Shown in pieces: positions 16,133-23,617 of a stretch of 64,000 bases of DNA. The position numbers and the translations under genes were made by a program. The stretch's first letter is position 1, and the number at the start of each line of letters is the position of its first letter. A model generated the notes under the pieces. The model had not been told where the DNA came from. It ran no database searches and was given only the letters and a program-made list of their open reading frames with translations. Origin of the DNA: Nocardioides alcanivorans (GTDB lineage: Bacteria > Actinomycetota > Actinomycetes > Propionibacteriales > Nocardioidaceae); NCBI RefSeq assembly GCF_021555175.1, contig NZ_JAKGRW010000026.1:1-64000 (forward strand). The letters are read 5' to 3'.

Positions 16133-16966
16133 TCACTGGGCCGCGGGGAAACCCGAGCGTGGGCCGAACTCCGTGTGTCCCAGGTGGGCGAGTTGCGCGC
16201 GCACGCTCATCTCGGCCGCACCCCACAGCACCTGGTCGACATCGGCATAGACGATCTCGACGACGCGGCGGGGCAACTCCTCGGGCGAGATCGCGGCGAC
16301 GTCGAGCCCCACCAGGGCGGCCTCGACCTGCGCGAGCCGGTCGTGCCGGTGCGCGATGTAGTGGTCGAGCACCGCCAGGGCATCGTCGATCACCGGGCCG
16401 TGGCCGGGCCAGATCGCCTTCAGCTCGTGCTCGTCGGCCAGTCGGTGGAGCCGATCGAGCGAGTCCAGGTAGGCACCGAGGTGCCCGTCGGGGTGTGCGA
16501 CGACGGTGGTGCCACGGCCGAGCACGGTGTCCCCCGTGAGCACGACCCCGTCAGCGGGGAGGTGGAAGGAGAGCGAGTCCGCGGTGTGGCCCGGGGTACC
16601 GATCACGTGCACCTCGAGCCCGTCGACGCTGATCACGTCACCGTCGTGGGCACCTTCGGAGCCCAGCTGGTACGCCGGGTCGAGGGCCCGCACGCCACAC
16701 CCCATCCGCTCGGCGAACTCACGCGCCGCCTCGCTGTGGTCGTAGTGGTGGTGGGTCAAGAGCACGGCGGCAACCGGGCCGGAGGCCTCTTCGATGGCGT
16801 CGAGGTGACGCGCGATGGAGGGTCCGGGATCGACCACGATCGACCGTCGGCCGCCCGGCTCGCGCAGCACCCAGGTGTTGGTGCCGTCGAGCGACATGAT
16901 GCCGGGATTGGGGGCAAGCACGCACTGCCCGCGCTCACCGAAGCTGCCGCCGCTCCACTCGGTCAT
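16133..16966 (-). CDS. Metallo-beta-lactamase-fold hydrolase, 277 aa
   Basis: Binuclear zinc hydrolase. The metal motif is THHHYDHSEAA (HXHXDH), with later ligands in GTPGHTADS and LTGDTVLG and a final PGHGPVID. A C-terminal helical domain follows (RLAQVEAAL to the end), as in the LACTB2-like group, some of which cleave RNA. The ATG overlaps the stop of the upstream Nudix gene (ATGA), so the two are translationally coupled. It corresponds in position to a mycobacterial gene beside crp. Substrate unknown. Confidence 0.88.
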   Translation of the reverse strand: MTEWSGGSFGERGQCVLAPNPGIMSLDGTNTWVLREPGGRRSIVVDPGPSIARHLDAIEEASGPVAAVLLTHHHYDHSEAAREFAERMGCGVRALDPAYQLGSEGAHDGDVISVDGLEVHVIGTPGHTADSLSFHLPADGVVLTGDTVLGRGTTVVAHPDGHLGAYLDSLDRLHRLADEHELKAIWPGHGPVIDDALAVLDHYIAHRHDRLAQVEAALVGLDVAAISPEELPRRVVEIVYADVDQVLWGAAEMSVRAQLAHLGHTEFGPRSGFPAAQ

Positions 16967-17838
16967 TGGCCGTGCACCAACTTGCCCACCCGGATGCCGA
17001 GTTCGACGATCCGGGGCCGGCTCTCGAGGCGGTTGTTGTCGGGGTTGAAGGTCGGTTCGATCATCTCGAAGGGCACTTCCCGCGCGTGGGCCAATGCCTC
17101 GTCGATGCTGGTGGCGTCGTAGAACTCGCACATCGTGGCGTAGGTCGGCGGCAGCAGCATCATCTGCTTGGCGTCGGCCAGGGCGATCGCCTCGCGCACC
17201 GGGAACCATGCAACGTTGTCGGACTCGGTCGAGACGTCGCGGGTGACCTGGCCCTCCGGAAGGGTGGCCACGAAGAAGTAGGTGAGGTAGCGCTTCGGCT
17301 CGAAGACCGGAGTCAGCCAACCGCCGAGCACCGACAGGAGGTCGGTGCGCAGCACCAGCTCCCGCTTGGTGAGGAACTCGGTCATGGAGAGCTCGTGTGC
17401 CTCCAGTGCGACCCTGTCGGCCTCCCAGTCGTCGCCCGTCGTGTCGGCGACGACGGAATCGGCGGTGCCGGCCAGCAGCACCCCGGACTCCTCGAAGGTC
17501 TCGCGCACGGCAGCACAGACCAGGGCAAGGGCCTGCTCGGCGGTGCAGTCCATCCGCTCGGCCCACTCCTCCGGGGTGGGACCGGCCCACAGGGCCGGGT
17601 CGAGTTCACTGTCGCGGGCGTCGACACCGCCACCGGGGAAGACGCTCATGCCAGCCGCGAAGGCCATGCCGACGTGGCGCCGCAGCAGATAGACGTCGAG
17701 ACCACCGGGCTGCCCGTCACCGTCACGCAACAGCACCACGGTGGCCGCGGAGCGGGGCGCCGCCGGTTCGTTCTCGCCCGACGTGAAGGCCCGAGCCACC
17801 TCGAGCAGGTGGTCGGGCAGCGTCAGTGTGGGGTCCAT
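16963..17838 (-). CDS. Nudix hydrolase with interrupted Nudix box (NUDT19-like), 291 aa
   Basis: The Nudix signature is split. FPGGGVDARD supplies the start, and AAVRETFEESGVLL supplies the catalytic REXXEE part about 35 residues later, instead of directly following. This insertion is typical of the NUDT19/RP2 type, in which CoA esters are known substrates. The C-terminal part (YLTYFFVATLPEG) completes the fold. Start and stop both overlap neighbours (TGATG and ATGA), giving a coupled run DUF4177-RidA-Nudix-MBL. Confidence 0.85.
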   Translation of the reverse strand: MDPTLTLPDHLLEVARAFTSGENEPAAPRSAATVVLLRDGDGQPGGLDVYLLRRHVGMAFAAGMSVFPGGGVDARDSELDPALWAGPTPEEWAERMDCTAEQALALVCAAVRETFEESGVLLAGTADSVVADTTGDDWEADRVALEAHELSMTEFLTKRELVLRTDLLSVLGGWLTPVFEPKRYLTYFFVATLPEGQVTRDVSTESDNVAWFPVREAIALADAKQMMLLPPTYATMCEFYDATSIDEALAHAREVPFEMIEPTFNPDNNRLESRPRIVELGIRVGKLVHGQ

Positions 17839-18302
17839 CAGTCGCGGACCTCGACCATGATCTCCACCTCGACCGGAGCGTCGAGCGGGAGCACCGGCAC
17901 ACCGACGGCCGAGCGGGTGTGCTGACCGGCGTCACCGAAGACCGTGCCGAGCAGCTCGGAGGCGCCGTTGGCAACCTGCGGCTGACCGGTGAAGTCGGGG
18001 GTGGAGGCGACGAATGCCGTCACCTTGACGATGCGGGTGACCTTGTCGAGGTCGCCGATGACGGACTTCACCGCTGCCATCGCGTTGAGGGCGCACTGCT
18101 GCGCGGCCTCCTTGGCCTCCTCGGCCGAGACCTCGCCACCGACCTTGCCCGTCACGGACAGCTCGCCGTTGCGCATCGGCAGCTGACCGGAGGTGAAGAC
18201 ATGGTTCCCGCTGCGCAGCGCCGGGATGTAGGCCGCCACCGGCTTGGCCACCTCGGGGAGTTGTAGCCCCAGGTCTCCCAGCCGCGCCTCCACCGCGCCC
18301 AT
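17838..18302 (-). CDS. RidA-family (YjgF/YER057c/UK114) protein, 154 aa
   Basis: Probably hydrolyses reactive enamine/imine intermediates or a related small metabolite. Typical segments are NHVFTSGQLPM, EEAKEAAQQCALNAMAAVKS, RIVKVTAFVASTPDF and a C-terminal HTRSAVGVPVLPLDAPVEVE with the conserved Arg and Glu. At about 154 residues it belongs to the longer subgroup with an N-terminal RLGDLGLQLPEV extension. Its ATG overlaps the stop of the small DUF4177 gene and its stop overlaps the Nudix ATG. Confidence 0.92.
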   Translation of the reverse strand: MGAVEARLGDLGLQLPEVAKPVAAYIPALRSGNHVFTSGQLPMRNGELSVTGKVGGEVSAEEAKEAAQQCALNAMAAVKSVIGDLDKVTRIVKVTAFVASTPDFTGQPQVANGASELLGTVFGDAGQHTRSAVGVPVLPLDAPVEVEIMVEVRD

Positions 18303-18457
18303 CAGCTCGCCGCCGGGCGTTTGAAGAACGCGACCAGCCCACCCTGTTCGTTGGTGGTGAGCTGGACCAGCTCCCACCCGTCCTGGCCGAAGTTGTTGAG
18401 CATCAGGCCCTCGTTGTGCAGCGGAATCGGAGCAACTTGGTATTCCCACGTGGTCAT
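18302..18457 (-). CDS. DUF4177 small protein, 51 aa
   Basis: Very short but well formed: MTTWEYQVAPIPLHNEGLML, then FGQDGWELVQLTTNEQGGLV and FKRP, the standard beta-alpha DUF4177 pattern. Function unknown. The ATG at 18457 lies 7 nt after TAGGGT, so this is probably the leaderless first gene of a run ending with the MBL hydrolase. Longer in-frame starts would read through the tandem repeats at 18506-18568 and are rejected. Confidence 0.82.
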   Translation of the reverse strand: MTTWEYQVAPIPLHNEGLMLNNFGQDGWELVQLTTNEQGGLVAFFKRPAAS

Positions 18458-18464
18458 GCTCCGC

Positions 18465-18470
18465 ACCCTA
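18465..18470 (-). promoter_or_regulatory. -10 box TAGGGT, leaderless start of the DUF4177 gene
   Basis: Minus-strand TAGGGT, then 7 nt, then the ATG at 18457. Confidence 0.5.
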
Positions 18471-18505
18471 CGACCATCGCCCACTCCGCCCCACCCCCTG
18501 CCCGC

Positions 18506-18568
18506 CGAGAGCGCCCAAATCGTGCGTCGAGGGAGCGCCGATTGCGCGCGAGGGAGCGCCCAAATCGT
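18506..18568. repeat. Three imperfect ~21-bp tandem repeats
   Basis: Three units with the core GAGNGAGCGCC followed by AAATCGT or a variant lie between the DUF4177 promoter and the stop of the ligase-like gene. On the minus strand the core GGCGCTCCCTCG also occurs, with one change, in the repeats at 22602-22664. Confidence 0.6.
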
Positions 18569-19308
18569 CACACCCGGTGATCGTCGACCAGTCCCCGCGC
18601 TGCGGCCACGAGTACGTCGGACAGGTGCGTCTCGCTGAGATCGAACCGATCGTGGTGGGCACCGATGATCGCGGTCTCGACCTCATCGAGACCGACGCCC
18701 GGCGCCTCCTCCGCGATCGTGCCGACCGACCCGGGGTCGAAGTCCAGCTCCAGGGCGCCATACACCTTGGCGAGGAGGGGCTGCAGGACCGCTGCGTCGT
18801 CGTACTGGACGACCGAGCTGAACAACCACGCGTCCTTCACCATCCGCTGCGCCGTGCCCACCAGCTTCTTCACGCCCCCGGCGTTGATGCTGTGCGCACC
18901 GGGACAGTACTCACCGGGCACCTCACCCACCCGGGCGTCGATGCCGAAGCCGGCGAGCACGTCGGCGAACATGGCCCCGAAGCCCTCGAACCGGTCGTCC
19001 ATGCCTCCGAGCGACCCGGGATCACGCTGGACGAGATCGATGACGAGAGCGGCCGACGTACACGCCACGGCGCGGCCACCGGACGCGCGCACGACAGGCA
19101 CGAAACCCGCGTCGCGACAGGCGCGCACCGCTGCCGGGAACCCCGGCCGCCGAGTGTCGCGCCGCCCGAACGCAACCAGAGGCGTGGGACGGAGGATCCG
19201 CAACGCACTCTCGATCTCGCCACGGCTCGCCGCACGCAGCAACGCGTGGGACGTCGCCATCTCGAGGGCAGGGTCGGAGTCGGCGACGGGGCCGCGGATC
19301 AGGTGCAC
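18568..19308 (-). CDS. Biotin/lipoate protein ligase-family protein, 246 aa
   Basis: LplA-like fold. RASGGRAVAC corresponds to the ligand-binding RXSGGG loop, GAHSINAGGVKKLVGTAQRM to the nucleotide/lipoyl region with the conserved Lys, and LQPLLAKVYG to the following helix. Members attach lipoate or octanoate, or transfer it between proteins; this one is only distantly like housekeeping LplA, so the substrate is open. GTG start 6 nt after TACCGT suggests a leaderless transcript. It begins an accessory segment absent from the mycobacterial order. Confidence 0.78.
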   Translation of the reverse strand: MHLIRGPVADSDPALEMATSHALLRAASRGEIESALRILRPTPLVAFGRRDTRRPGFPAAVRACRDAGFVPVVRASGGRAVACTSAALVIDLVQRDPGSLGGMDDRFEGFGAMFADVLAGFGIDARVGEVPGEYCPGAHSINAGGVKKLVGTAQRMVKDAWLFSSVVQYDDAAVLQPLLAKVYGALELDFDPGSVGTIAEEAPGVGLDEVETAIIGAHHDRFDLSETHLSDVLVAAARGLVDDHRV

Positions 19309-19314
19309 AGTTGC

Positions 19315-19320
19315 ACGGTA
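19315..19320 (-). promoter_or_regulatory. -10 box TACCGT, leaderless start of the ligase-like gene
   Basis: Minus-strand TACCGT, then 6 nt, then the GTG at 19308. Confidence 0.4.
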
Positions 19321-19376
19321 GGGCAGCGCACAACGGGGGCGCCCTCGACGCGCAACGAGTGCTACTTCGCGGGACC

Positions 19377-19382
19377 TAGACT
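19377..19382 (+). promoter_or_regulatory. -10 box TAGACT, leaderless start of the MFS gene
   Basis: TAGACT, then 6 nt, then the GTG at 19389. Confidence 0.5.
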
Positions 19383-19388
19383 GCGGCA

Positions 19389-20759
19389 GTGAGCGAGATC
19401 CGGTCCCGGCGTCGCGAGCGACAGGGCACGGGAACCATGCGGCCGCCGTACGTCGCCACGACGGTCGGCTCGTTCTCCCTCGTCTTCTTCGCCGCGTTCG
19501 AGGCGCTGGCCGTCACGACGGTGATGCCGGACGTGAGTCGCGAGCTCGACGGAGTGCACCTCTACGCGCTGAGCTTTGCCGCTCCGCTGGCCAGCGGCAT
19601 CGTCGGAATGGTGGCGACCGGGTCGTGGAGCGACCGCCGTGGACCGGTGCCGCCGCTGCTGATGTGCGCCGTGCTGTTCTCGGCAGGCCTGCTCGTGTGT
19701 GGACTGGCACCGACCATGGAAGTGCTGGTGGTCGGGCGCATCCTGCAGGGCATCGGTGGCGGCGGAGTCACGGTGGCCCTCTACGTCGTGGTCGCACAGG
19801 TCTATCCGCCACGCCTGCAGCCGGCAATACTCGCCGCCTTCGCCGCCGCGTGGGTGCTGCCCTCCCTCTTCGGGCCGGCGATCGCTGCCCTGGTCGCAGA
19901 GCAGTTCGGTTGGCAGTGGGTGTTCCTCGGCACCGTCGGCCTCGTGGCCGTCGCGGTCGGGTTGATCGCCCCGGCCCTGCGTGAACTCTGGGCCGGGAGG
20001 CCGCCGCTGCCTGCGGGCCGCATGCCCCTGATGCCACTGGCCTGGGCGACGCTGGCCGCTGTCGCCGTGTTGGCGCTGGAACTGCTGGGCGACCTCGGGC
20101 CCGGTCCGCTGCTCGGCGTCACCGCCGGGATCGTTGCGTTCTACGCGGCACGCCACCTGCTGCCTCGAGGCACCCTCAGACTGGGTCGCGGCCTGCCCTC
20201 AGTGATCGCCACCCGCGGCGCGATCGCCGCCGGCTTCTTCTGCGCCGAGGCACACGTCCCGTTCGTACTCCAGGAACAGTGGGGCTTCTCCACCACCCAT
20301 GCCGGCTATGCACTGGCGCTGTCAGGCGTGGCCTGGGCCGGGGCGAGCCAGGCCCAGTCCCGGCTCGCCGACCGGATGAACAACGCCACCACCCTGGTCG
20401 TCGGCTCGACCATCCTCGTCGTGGGCACCGTGATCACGTGTCTCGCCGTCTTCCTCGGCCTGCCCGCGGTCTCCCTCATCGGCGGCTACGGTCTCGCGTC
20501 GGTCGGCATGGGGCTCGCATATCCGCGTCTCACCGTAGCGATGCTGACCGCATCCCCCGTCTCGGAGCGCGGCTTCAACTCCTCGGCCATCTCCATCGCC
20601 GACTCCCTGACCGCTGCATTCGCACTCTCCGTCGCCGGCGTCCTCTTCGCCGCGGCCAGCCACGCGCATCGCTTCGACGTGGTGTTCCTCCTGGCGGTCG
20701 GCTTCACCGCCCTCTCACTGCTCTGCGCCGTCCGCAGCCGGAGCCCCGAGATCGGCTGA
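19389..20759 (+). CDS. MFS transporter, 456 aa
   Basis: Multi-pass membrane transporter, probably a proton-coupled exporter. Twelve or more hydrophobic segments start at FSLVFFAAFEALAVTTVMP. The family A motif GSWSDRRGPVPPLL follows the second segment, and GRILQGIGGGGVTVALYVV is typical of drug/H+ antiporter types. The last half has ARHLLPRG and QSRLADRM loops. Substrate not inferable. The GTG start follows TAGACT. The two-component system begins 40 bp downstream with its own promoter-like box, so co-transcription is uncertain. Confidence 0.88.
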   Translation: MSEIRSRRRERQGTGTMRPPYVATTVGSFSLVFFAAFEALAVTTVMPDVSRELDGVHLYALSFAAPLASGIVGMVATGSWSDRRGPVPPLLMCAVLFSAGLLVCGLAPTMEVLVVGRILQGIGGGGVTVALYVVVAQVYPPRLQPAILAAFAAAWVLPSLFGPAIAALVAEQFGWQWVFLGTVGLVAVAVGLIAPALRELWAGRPPLPAGRMPLMPLAWATLAAVAVLALELLGDLGPGPLLGVTAGIVAFYAARHLLPRGTLRLGRGLPSVIATRGAIAAGFFCAEAHVPFVLQEQWGFSTTHAGYALALSGVAWAGASQAQSRLADRMNNATTLVVGSTILVVGTVITCLAVFLGLPAVSLIGGYGLASVGMGLAYPRLTVAMLTASPVSERGFNSSAISIADSLTAAFALSVAGVLFAAASHAHRFDVVFLLAVGFTALSLLCAVRSRSPEIG

Positions 20760-20786
20760 GGACGGCACCTGCGTGCGGTCAGGCTC

Positions 20787-20792
20787 TACGCT
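20787..20792 (+). promoter_or_regulatory. -10 box TACGCT, leaderless start of the histidine kinase gene
   Basis: TACGCT, then 7 nt, then the ATG at 20800. Confidence 0.45.
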
Positions 20793-20799
20793 CGTCGGC

Positions 20800-21947
20800 A
20801 TGCAGCAGCCGTGGCGACTCGGACGACGAGGTGAGCGATGGCTCGACCGGTCGCTGGCAGGCCTCCTCGTCTTCGTCTCCGTGGCCGGCACGCTGCTCGG
20901 CGGACTCTCCCCGTGGCAGGCGCCCTTTGCCTGCTGCAGACCGCTCCGCTCTTCTGGCGCCGCAGCCATCCCGTCGTCGCTGGCGCTGTGGTGGTGGCCG
21001 CCACCGCGATGCAACCGCTGCTCGTCCACATGCCGCTCCCGGGGCAGTTGGCGTTCCCGATCGCCGTCTACTCCGTGGCCCGTTTCGCCAACGCACGTTG
21101 GGGATTCGCGATGCTCGCCACGGGCGTGGTCGGCGCCGGAGTGGCGGCGTACGACTGGCTCCGCCACTACGAGGCCAGCGGTGACGCCTACCTGCCCTAC
21201 TTCCTGAGCATCACCGCGATCGTGGCGACCGCGTGGGCGCTCGGCACGCTCGGGCGCACCCGGGAGGCATACGTCGCCTCGCTGGTCGAGCGCGGAGAGC
21301 GACTCGAGCGCGAGGCCGCCCAGCAAGCACAGCTGGCAGCGCAGGACGAGCGGGCGCGGATCGCACGGGAGATGCACGACGTCGTCGCGCACGGGCTCTC
21401 CGTGATCGTGGTGCAGGCCGACGGTGCGCGCTATGCGGCTGCCAAGGAGCCGCAGAAGGCCACCGAAGCGTTGACCACCATCTCGGAGACGGGCCGCGAG
21501 GCACTCACCGAGATGCGGCGCATGCTCGGCCTGCTGCGTTCCGACGGCGACTCGGGCCTGGCACCGCAGCCGGGGCTGAGCGATTTGGACGAGCTCCTCA
21601 CCGAGGCCCGGGTCGGAGGCATGCAGCTCGACGTCACCCGACCGTCGCCACTACCCCGGGTCTCCGACGGGATCGCCCTCACCGTCTATCGAATCGTCCA
21701 GGAGTCGCTGACCAACGTCCGCAAGCATGCCGGCGCCCAGGCCTCCGTGCACCTCACGATCGGCACGGAGGGCGAGGCGATCACGGTGGAGGTGGTCGAC
21801 GACGGCAGGGGCGCCGCCTCCCTCGATGACGGGCAGGGCCTGGGGCTGGCGGGCATGCGCGAACGCGTCACCGTCCACGGTGGCACGCTCGAGACCGGCC
21901 CCGTCGTCGGTGGCGGATTCCGGGTCTCTGCAAGGATTCCGGCGTGA
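20800..21947 (+). CDS. NarL/DesK-type sensor histidine kinase (one-base frameshift near 20922)
   Basis: Membrane sensor of about 382 residues after repair. Several membrane segments occupy residues 18-150, with no large outer domain, so it is of the intramembrane-sensing type. The phosphoacceptor helix is RIAREMHDVVAHGLSVIVVQ, the HisKA_3 form. The ATPase domain has VQESLTNVRKHAGA, VVDDGRG and GLGLAGMRERV. The frame breaks at the C-run 20921-20923; one more C joins LSPWQAP to LCLLQTAPLFWRR. It is coupled by GTGA to the response regulator and sits next to a FtsX-type exporter it may control. Confidence 0.88.
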
Positions 21948-22603
21948 TCCGGGTGTTCCTGGTCGATGACCAGCAGATGGTGCGCGCCGGCTTCCAGATG
22001 CTCGTCGACTCCCAGGACGACATGGAGGTCGTCGGGCAGGCGGGCGACGGCGCCGACGCCGTCGAACAGCTCGCCGTGACCCACGCAGACGTCGTACTCA
22101 TGGACGTGCGGATGCCGCGCATGGACGGGGTCGAGGCCACCCGCGCGCTCGCTGCGCGCGGCGAGACCCCGCGAGTGATCGTGCTGACCACCTTCGACCT
22201 CGACGAGTATGCGTTCGCCGCGATCAAGGCCGGTGCTGCCGCGTTCCTGCTCAAGGACGCCCGCCCCGACGACCTGCTCGACGCGATCCGTGCCGTCCAT
22301 GCCGGCGACGCCGTCGTGGCACCCAGCACGACCAGACGCCTCCTTGAGCACTTCGCCGCCGCTCTCCCTGACACGAACCCCCAGTCGCCCGTCGACAGGC
22401 GACTGGACGGCCTCACCGATCGTGAGCGCGAGGTGCTCGTGCTCATCGGCCGCGGCCTCTCCAACACGGAGATCGCCGACGAGCTCGTCGTCGCCGAGGC
22501 CACCGTGAAGACCCATGTCAGTCGGGTGCTCGCCAAGACCGGCGCCCGGGACCGGGTGCAGCTCGTGGTGCTCGCCTACGAGACCGGACTTGTCACCGCC
22601 TGA
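21944..22603 (+). CDS. NarL/LuxR-type response regulator, 219 aa
   Basis: Receiver domain 1-120 with acidic VFLVDDQQMV, phosphoacceptor Asp in VVLMDVRMPRMDG and Lys in FLLKDARPDDL. The C-terminal LuxR helix-turn-helix reads LTDREREVLVLIGRGLSNTE followed by VVAEATVKTHVSR. It partners the preceding kinase (4-nt overlap). Probable targets include the ABC exporter 157 bp downstream. Confidence 0.93.
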   Translation: MIRVFLVDDQQMVRAGFQMLVDSQDDMEVVGQAGDGADAVEQLAVTHADVVLMDVRMPRMDGVEATRALAARGETPRVIVLTTFDLDEYAFAAIKAGAAAFLLKDARPDDLLDAIRAVHAGDAVVAPSTTRRLLEHFAAALPDTNPQSPVDRRLDGLTDREREVLVLIGRGLSNTEIADELVVAEATVKTHVSRVLAKTGARDRVQLVVLAYETGLVTA

Positions 22604-22664
22604 CATCCGCGCGCCCTCGGCGGACATCCGGGCGCCCTCGGCGGACATTGGCGCTCCTTCGGCG
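22602..22664. repeat. Three 21-bp tandem repeats at the end of the response-regulator gene
   Basis: Units 22602-22622, 22623-22643 and 22644-22664 share GACATCCG-GCGCCCTCGGCG; the first begins inside the stop codon. The third contains GGCGCTCCTTCGG, close to the core of the repeats at 18506-18568. Confidence 0.7.
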
Positions 22665-22759
22665 GGGGAGGGGGCGTCATACCAAGGGTGTACGTCGCCT
22701 CGTGAGGTCCAGACGCTGGGCTGACGATTCGCTGCACGGATTCCGGAATCGTCGAAGGC

Positions 22760-23617
22760 ATGATCGAGACGACACCTGACCACGGCTCCACACCTGACGA
22801 CGGCTCCACATCCGCCCGCGAGCCCGCCGCTGGCCGAAGGACCGGCCCGCAGGAAGCCGCCACCCGCTCGGCCGGGACGAAAGAGCTTGCCGCGAGCACC
22901 CGGGGCCTCACCAAGACCTATGGCGGCGGCAGCGACGCGGAGGTGCACGCCGTACGCGGGGTCGACCTCGACCTCCCAGCAGGCCGGTTCACCGCGATCA
23001 TGGGCCCGTCGGGGTCGGGCAAGTCGACCCTGATGCACTGCTTGGCCGGCCTCGACCAGCCGAGTTCCGGGACCATCACGGTCGCCGGTGTCGCCCTCGA
23101 GAGCCTCGACGACACTGCGCTCACCCGCTTCCGGCGCGATCACCTGGGCTTCGTCTTCCAGGCCTTCAACCTGCTCCCGATGCTCACGGCGGGCCAGAAC
23201 ATCCTGCTCCCCCTCGAGCTCGCCGGGCGTCGCGTGGGCCACGCCGAACGTGCCCGGATGGCCGAGGTCGTCGAGACCCTCGGCCTGGTCGACCGCACCG
23301 GGCACCTGCCCAGCCAGCTCTCCGGCGGTCAGCAGCAGCGCGTCGCCATCGCCCGCGCCCTTGTCGCCCAGCCCCAGATCGTCTTCGCCGACGAGCCCAC
23401 CGGCAACCTCGACAGCACCGCCTCGGCGGAGGTCCTCGGCCTGCTGCGCCACACCGTGCGGGCCCTGGGCCAGACCGTGGTGATGGTGACGCACGAGCTC
23501 GACGCAGCGGCGTACGCCGACGACGTCGTCGTGATCGAGGACGGCCGGATCGCCAGCCACCTCACCGATCCGACGCGTGACCAGCTGGTCGATGCGCTGC
23601 GTCGCAAGGCCGCCTGA
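22760..23617 (+). CDS. ABC transporter ATP-binding protein (MacB/LolD type), 285 aa
   Basis: Cytoplasmic ATPase of a FtsX-type exporter. Walker A GPSGSGKSTLMH near residue 90, Q-loop FVFQAFNLLPMLTAGQNILL, signature LSGGQQQRVAIARAL, Walker B IVFADEPTGNLD and switch His VMVTHELD. The first 40 residues are a variable Thr/Pro/Gly-rich leader with a small repeat (TPDHGSTPDDGST); the homologous part begins at STRGLTKTYGG, so a later start cannot be excluded. Immediately followed by its permease with stop and start adjacent. Confidence 0.9.
   Translation: MIETTPDHGSTPDDGSTSAREPAAGRRTGPQEAATRSAGTKELAASTRGLTKTYGGGSDAEVHAVRGVDLDLPAGRFTAIMGPSGSGKSTLMHCLAGLDQPSSGTITVAGVALESLDDTALTRFRRDHLGFVFQAFNLLPMLTAGQNILLPLELAGRRVGHAERARMAEVVETLGLVDRTGHLPSQLSGGQQQRVAIARALVAQPQIVFADEPTGNLDSTASAEVLGLLRHTVRALGQTVVMVTHELDAAAYADDVVVIEDGRIASHLTDPTRDQLVDALRRKAA

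Noticed and set aside
14699..17122. An 807-codon open frame antisense to nhaA, the MBL hydrolase and the Nudix gene
   Set aside because: The opposite strand encodes three well-recognised families with coupled starts; the antisense translation is low-complexity Arg/Gly/Asp-rich sequence.
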